Of a stretch of DNA of 11,011 nt, positions 9,301 through 11,011 are shown piece by piece; position 1 is the first letter of the stretch; each line of letters begins with the position of its first letter. Location of the stretch: NCBI GenBank assembly GCA_005879095.1, contig VBLM01000322.1, forward strand, positions 1 through 11,011, read 5' to 3'. Source of the DNA: Deltaproteobacteria bacterium. GTDB taxonomy: Bacteria > Myxococcota > Myxococcia > Myxococcales > 40CM-4-68-19. Under the pieces are notes generated by a model, which worked only from the letters and a program-made list of their open reading frames with translations, made no database searches and was not told the origin of the DNA. Both the position numbers and the translations under genes were made by a program.

Positions 9301-11011
9301 GCGTAGACCATGTTGTGCTCGGTCGCGACGATCACCATGTCGCGCAGGCCGGAGGGAGTGACCACCCCCGGCGCGTAGAGCGGCTGGGCGAAGATCCGTC
9401 CCACCACGCTTACGGTGAAGAGCTTTCCGAAGCTCATCTGGACCGCCTGCCAGGTGAGCTGGGTCTCGGCCGCGTTGAGGCCGGTGCGCGCGATGTCGTT
9501 GTGCTGCGTGAGCACCGCACCGGCGCCGCCGGTGACGACGGAGGCCTGCGCGAAGATCTCGGCGCTCGCCAGCGCCATCGACGCGCCCGCGCTGCCGCCG
9601 GCGACGAGCACTTGACCACTCGCGAGCAGGGCCGCGGCATGCCTCGTGCGCGGCGTGGAGAGGAACGCGGGCACCTCGGTCCACAGACCTGTCGAGGGCT
9701 GGTAGATCTCAGCGCTGCCGAGGACCGCGCCGCTGGCGTTGGTTCCGCCGACGACGAGGACGTTTCCGTTCGGCAGCAGGGTCGCGGTGTGGCCGGTGCG
9801 CGGCGTGTTCAGCGCGCCGGTCGGCGTGAAAGCGCCGGTCGCCGGGTCGTAGAGCTCCGCAGCCGCGAGGAACCCGCCGCCTCCATACCCGCCGGCGACC
9901 AGCGCCTTGCCGTCGGCGAGCGCGGTGAGGGTAAAACCGCCGCGCGGATTCGACAGCGGGCCGGTGACGGACCAGCTCCTGAGCGAGGGATCGTAAATCT
10001 CCGCCTCGGCCTGCTGCGAATGATCCGATGGACACCCGCTGGCCGGCCCGCCGGCGATGAGCACCTTGCCGCCTGCGAGCAGCGCAGCGGATCCGGACTC
10101 GCGGTTCTGTTGCAGCGAGCCGGTTGGCGACCATCCGCCCGCGGCGTCGAACATCTCGGCATCGGAACGGTACGTGCAGTCGCCAGCGCGCGTGGGGCCG
10201 CCCGCGATCAGCAGCTTGCCGCCGAGGACGACGAAACTGCCGCCGGCGCGCGCGCCCAAAGACAGCGGCGGACCGGCGGACCAGACGTCGGCCGAAGGGT
10301 CGTACAGCTCGCTACTGCCGAGGATGTCATTGCCGCCGTCGAAGCCGCCCGCCGCGATCACCTGCCCGCTGGAGAGCAGTCCGATGCTGAAGGAGCGCCG
10401 ACGGACGCTCATCGACGAAGCCGCGCTCCACATTCCCGTCGCCGGATCGAAGACCTGCGAGGACCCGCCGCCCGCGACCAGCACACTGCCGCCGGGGAGC
10501 TCGATGGCGCCCTCCGCGGAATCGAACTCGCGCGCGATCGCCATCGAGGCGGCCGGCATGAACGCGGGCGATCCCGGTGGAGCGACGACCGGCTCCTTGA
10601 TCTCGATCGCCACGACGCTGCTGGCGCCGCTCGTTTCGCCGTTCAGCTGTTGGGTTGCGGTCAGCGCGTGCGGGCCGATCGCGAGTGAGACGATCGCGCC
10701 GAAGAGACCGCCGCCGTCGGCGGTGACGGACGCGACGGCGCTGCCGCCGTCGAAGAGGGTCACCGACGCATTGGCGATCGCGGCGCCGCTTACCGCGACC
10801 GAGCCGTTGGTCCTCGCGGTGCCGCTCGCAGGCGAGACGATGGCCGGCGCCGCGGGCCGGACGTGGCCCTCGAGCGCATCGCTGGCGACGCTCGTTTCAC
10901 CGTTGCGGATCTGGATCGCGCTGAGGCGGTGAGCTCCGTAGCCGAGAGTAGCGGTGACGCTCCAGATCCCGCCGGCGTCGACGGTGATCGGGCCGGCGGG
11001 AATCGCCAGCG
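6303..11011 (-). CDS. Large secreted/surface multidomain protein (Ig-like, kelch, PQQ-type propeller, Cys-rich), 5'-partial
   Basis: The frame is open from the window edge to TGA 6303-6305, giving 1,568 visible residues; the N-terminus lies beyond 11011. A GTG at 10763 is internal. Domains, numbered from the first visible residue, are: Ig-like repeats (1-137); seven kelch motifs of the LLxxGxVLVAGG type (150-487); a PQQ-type beta-propeller with blades such as VYALDAHTGAAIW (about 498-1037); a chitobiase/hexosaminidase C-terminal-like domain with ATIYYTLDGTDP (1039-1119); a Cys-rich region with 28 cysteines and two NGCC motifs (1124-1260); a domain with FGWAWDRNSP and FRQDLLDAGIGDG (1266-1365); and two related C-terminal repeats with W(I/M)QP, GFGP and (V/I)WYN (1366-1465, 1466-1568). 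The make-up is that of a secreted or cell-surface protein of myxobacterial or acidobacterial type. Function is unknown; binding rather than catalysis seems likely. No C-terminal anchor motif is visible. Confidence 0.92.
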   Translation of the reverse strand, partial: LAIPAGPITVDAGGIWSVTATLGYGAHRLSAIQIRNGETSVASDALEGHVRPAAPAIVSPASGTARTNGSVAVSGAAIANASVTLFDGGSAVASVTADGGGLFGAIVSLAIGPHALTATQQLNGETSGASSVVAIEIKEPVVAPPGSPAFMPAASMAIAREFDSAEGAIELPGGSVLVAGGGSSQVFDPATGMWSAASSMSVRRRSFSIGLLSSGQVIAAGGFDGGNDILGSSELYDPSADVWSAGPPLSLGARAGGSFVVLGGKLLIAGGPTRAGDCTYRSDAEMFDAAGGWSPTGSLQQNRESGSAALLAGGKVLIAGGPASGCPSDHSQQAEAEIYDPSLRSWSVTGPLSNPRGGFTLTALADGKALVAGGYGGGGFLAAAELYDPATGAFTPTGALNTPRTGHTATLLPNGNVLVVGGTNASGAVLGSAEIYQPSTGLWTEVPAFLSTPRTRHAAALLASGQVLVAGGSAGASMALASAEIFAQASVVTGGAGAVLTQHNDIARTGLNAAETQLTWQAVQMSFGKLFTVSVVGRIFAQPLYAPGVVTPSGLRDMVIVATEHNMVYALDAHTGAAIWSNPVSLGPPIPTSDVYKSPCINIPDEVGITGTPVIDPISGTIYVVAATQEGGSWKQRLHAIDLATSAVKKSQVITGAVQGTDATGAPTTIAFDPRRENQRAGLLLLNGKVYVAWASHCDDFVDAPNQVFFGWLMAFDAATLDRVDGLFNAEPYFNPVSLDPNVPADLRVVAYGGSIWQSAGGIASDGQRIFVTTGNGVAAPGNRQYGDSVIALPLPIPQPNLNQVPDWFTPADQVHLNQKDLDLSAGGVVIIPDSVPAHPNLLVTAGKNGTIYLLDRNQLGGTQTGSADAICPSGAAPGNCAVSVDVGATGVVPGEAYYGQPAYFNGHLYFAGNGDSLKRFAVGGASIFSGPDYYSANTFKYPGATPSISANGTADSIVWALERTEPEPFVFPDKTYLHAYRATDLFDLYDSNAAGVPRGVRTQDNLPHTGQFVAPTVGGGFVYIAAGSTLAWFGLFTVATPVISPRDGTIFSGTQTVTISDTTPGATIYYTLDGTDPAPDNLSSSVYSNSFSVSTSTYVKARAYVGNSQTSDVAAAHLFHSTCGVACSNGCCQNGQCNTQGFPNCGTDGNACTSCDPAKTNMCLSDGTCGCHGTPPCGPGLHCGQFACQCDETSCNGCCKDGIYGTCQQPVSVNFCGPAGALCTACDINVADGCGNGSCTCGGGPACTNGRHCISGICTIPTPLYEGYFDAAQCDVVFGWAWDRNSPASHTAVDVYSGGVRVLSSLPAIYFRQDLLDAGIGDGTHAWGTGTPVSLKDGEPHVLDARHSASGASLGTSPKNLLCGAKIAWIQPAEAAGFGPPGTFTVAGYAYGGSGNVQLIWRDKTSGGPWTVVDYLAPVNEGVWYNTIGPAPVNECHTYEAYAIYDGGTSAIFTYDASTSGYCQESASIIWMQPQPLAGFGPADNLIVAGSATGAPPGVQVFLYYQDLTAGGGWSQVSYAPLPDSTGIWYNAFPADYTHQYEAYVKYDIRQSGSCAYAGDGNIVWCP
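6688..6994 (+). repeat. 307-bp exact direct repeat, copy B (source copy in the surface-protein gene)
   Basis: This segment is identical to 3124-3430. Here it sits seamlessly in the - strand frame of the large surface protein, covering the end of the GWAWD domain and most of the first C-terminal repeat. The next repeat of the same protein resembles it only at protein level. It is therefore the original copy, and the one in glcE is derived. Confidence 0.97.
9549..10562 (-). repeat. Seven kelch repeats within the large surface protein
   Basis: Seven motifs of about 45-50 residues each carry a hydrophobic strand, a short turn (GG, DG or SG) and VLVAGG or a variant: VLVAGG, VIAAGG, LLIAGG, VLIAGG, ALVAGG, VLVVGG, VLVAGG. 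Most are followed by SAE(L/I)YDP and a tryptophan or aromatic. Seven repeats would close a complete beta-propeller. This coding block also produces a long spurious open frame on the opposite strand. Confidence 0.85.
10599..11011 (-). repeat. Bacterial Ig-like repeats at the visible N-terminal end of the surface protein
   Basis: Two related segments are visible. One is cut by the window edge and contains ITVDAGGIWSVTATLGYGAH; the other contains VTADGGGLFGAIVSLAIGPH. Both are followed by L(S/T)A, then a few residues and NGETS. Spacing is about 85-90 residues. More copies probably lie beyond 11011. Confidence 0.7.

Noticed and set aside
7188..10688. A 1,166-codon open frame on the + strand, antisense to the surface-protein gene
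   Set aside because: It is a by-product of GC-rich codon use opposite the real gene: no recognisable domains and an Arg/Gly/Val/Ala-rich composition, while the - strand encodes clear kelch and propeller motifs.

Overview
This is an 11,011-bp, very GC-rich, gene-dense bacterial window with almost no intergenic DNA. All eight genes end in TGA, and start/stop overlaps of the ATGA/GTGA type are frequent. No marker gene fixes the taxonomy. A large secreted protein with kelch repeats, a PQQ-type propeller and a Cys-rich region, together with the aceB-glcDEF set, would fit an uncultured soil or sediment lineage such as Acidobacteriota or Myxococcota. That placement is an inference of low certainty.

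Left part (+ strand, 2-5198): a translationally coupled glycolate-utilisation operon, aceB-glcD-glcE-glcF. GlcDEF oxidises glycolate to glyoxylate, and malate synthase condenses glyoxylate with acetyl-CoA to malate. As written, two of the four genes are broken. aceB has an internal deletion of about 61 nt plus a frameshift near 899-915. In glcE about 54 central codons are replaced by an exact 307-bp copy (3124-3430) of a segment of the large surface-protein gene downstream (6688-6994). glcD and glcF look intact. Everything around the two lesions is well conserved, so they are either very recent or sequencing/assembly artefacts.

Middle part (5200-6300): on the - strand an OsmC-family peroxide-reductase gene is followed after 10 nt by a DUF805 membrane-protein gene. 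The OsmC frame holds one in-frame TGA exactly where the family has its first reactive cysteine. The reading frame continues with good OsmC sequence for 87 residues and keeps the second cysteine. A 7-bp hairpin with a UGGAG loop sits 26-30 nt after the TGA, in the place and form of a bacterial SECIS element. I read this as a selenocysteine-containing OsmC protein. It is the most interesting item here. A small + strand ORF of unknown function diverges from osmC.

Right part (- strand, 6303-11011): one gene, open at the window edge, with 1,568 visible residues. It encodes a secreted or surface multidomain protein: Ig-like repeats, seven kelch repeats, a PQQ-type propeller, a chitobiase-C-terminal-like domain, a region with 28 cysteines, a GWAWD domain, and two C-terminal beta-sandwich-like repeats. 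The duplicated 307 bp found in glcE come from this C-terminal part.
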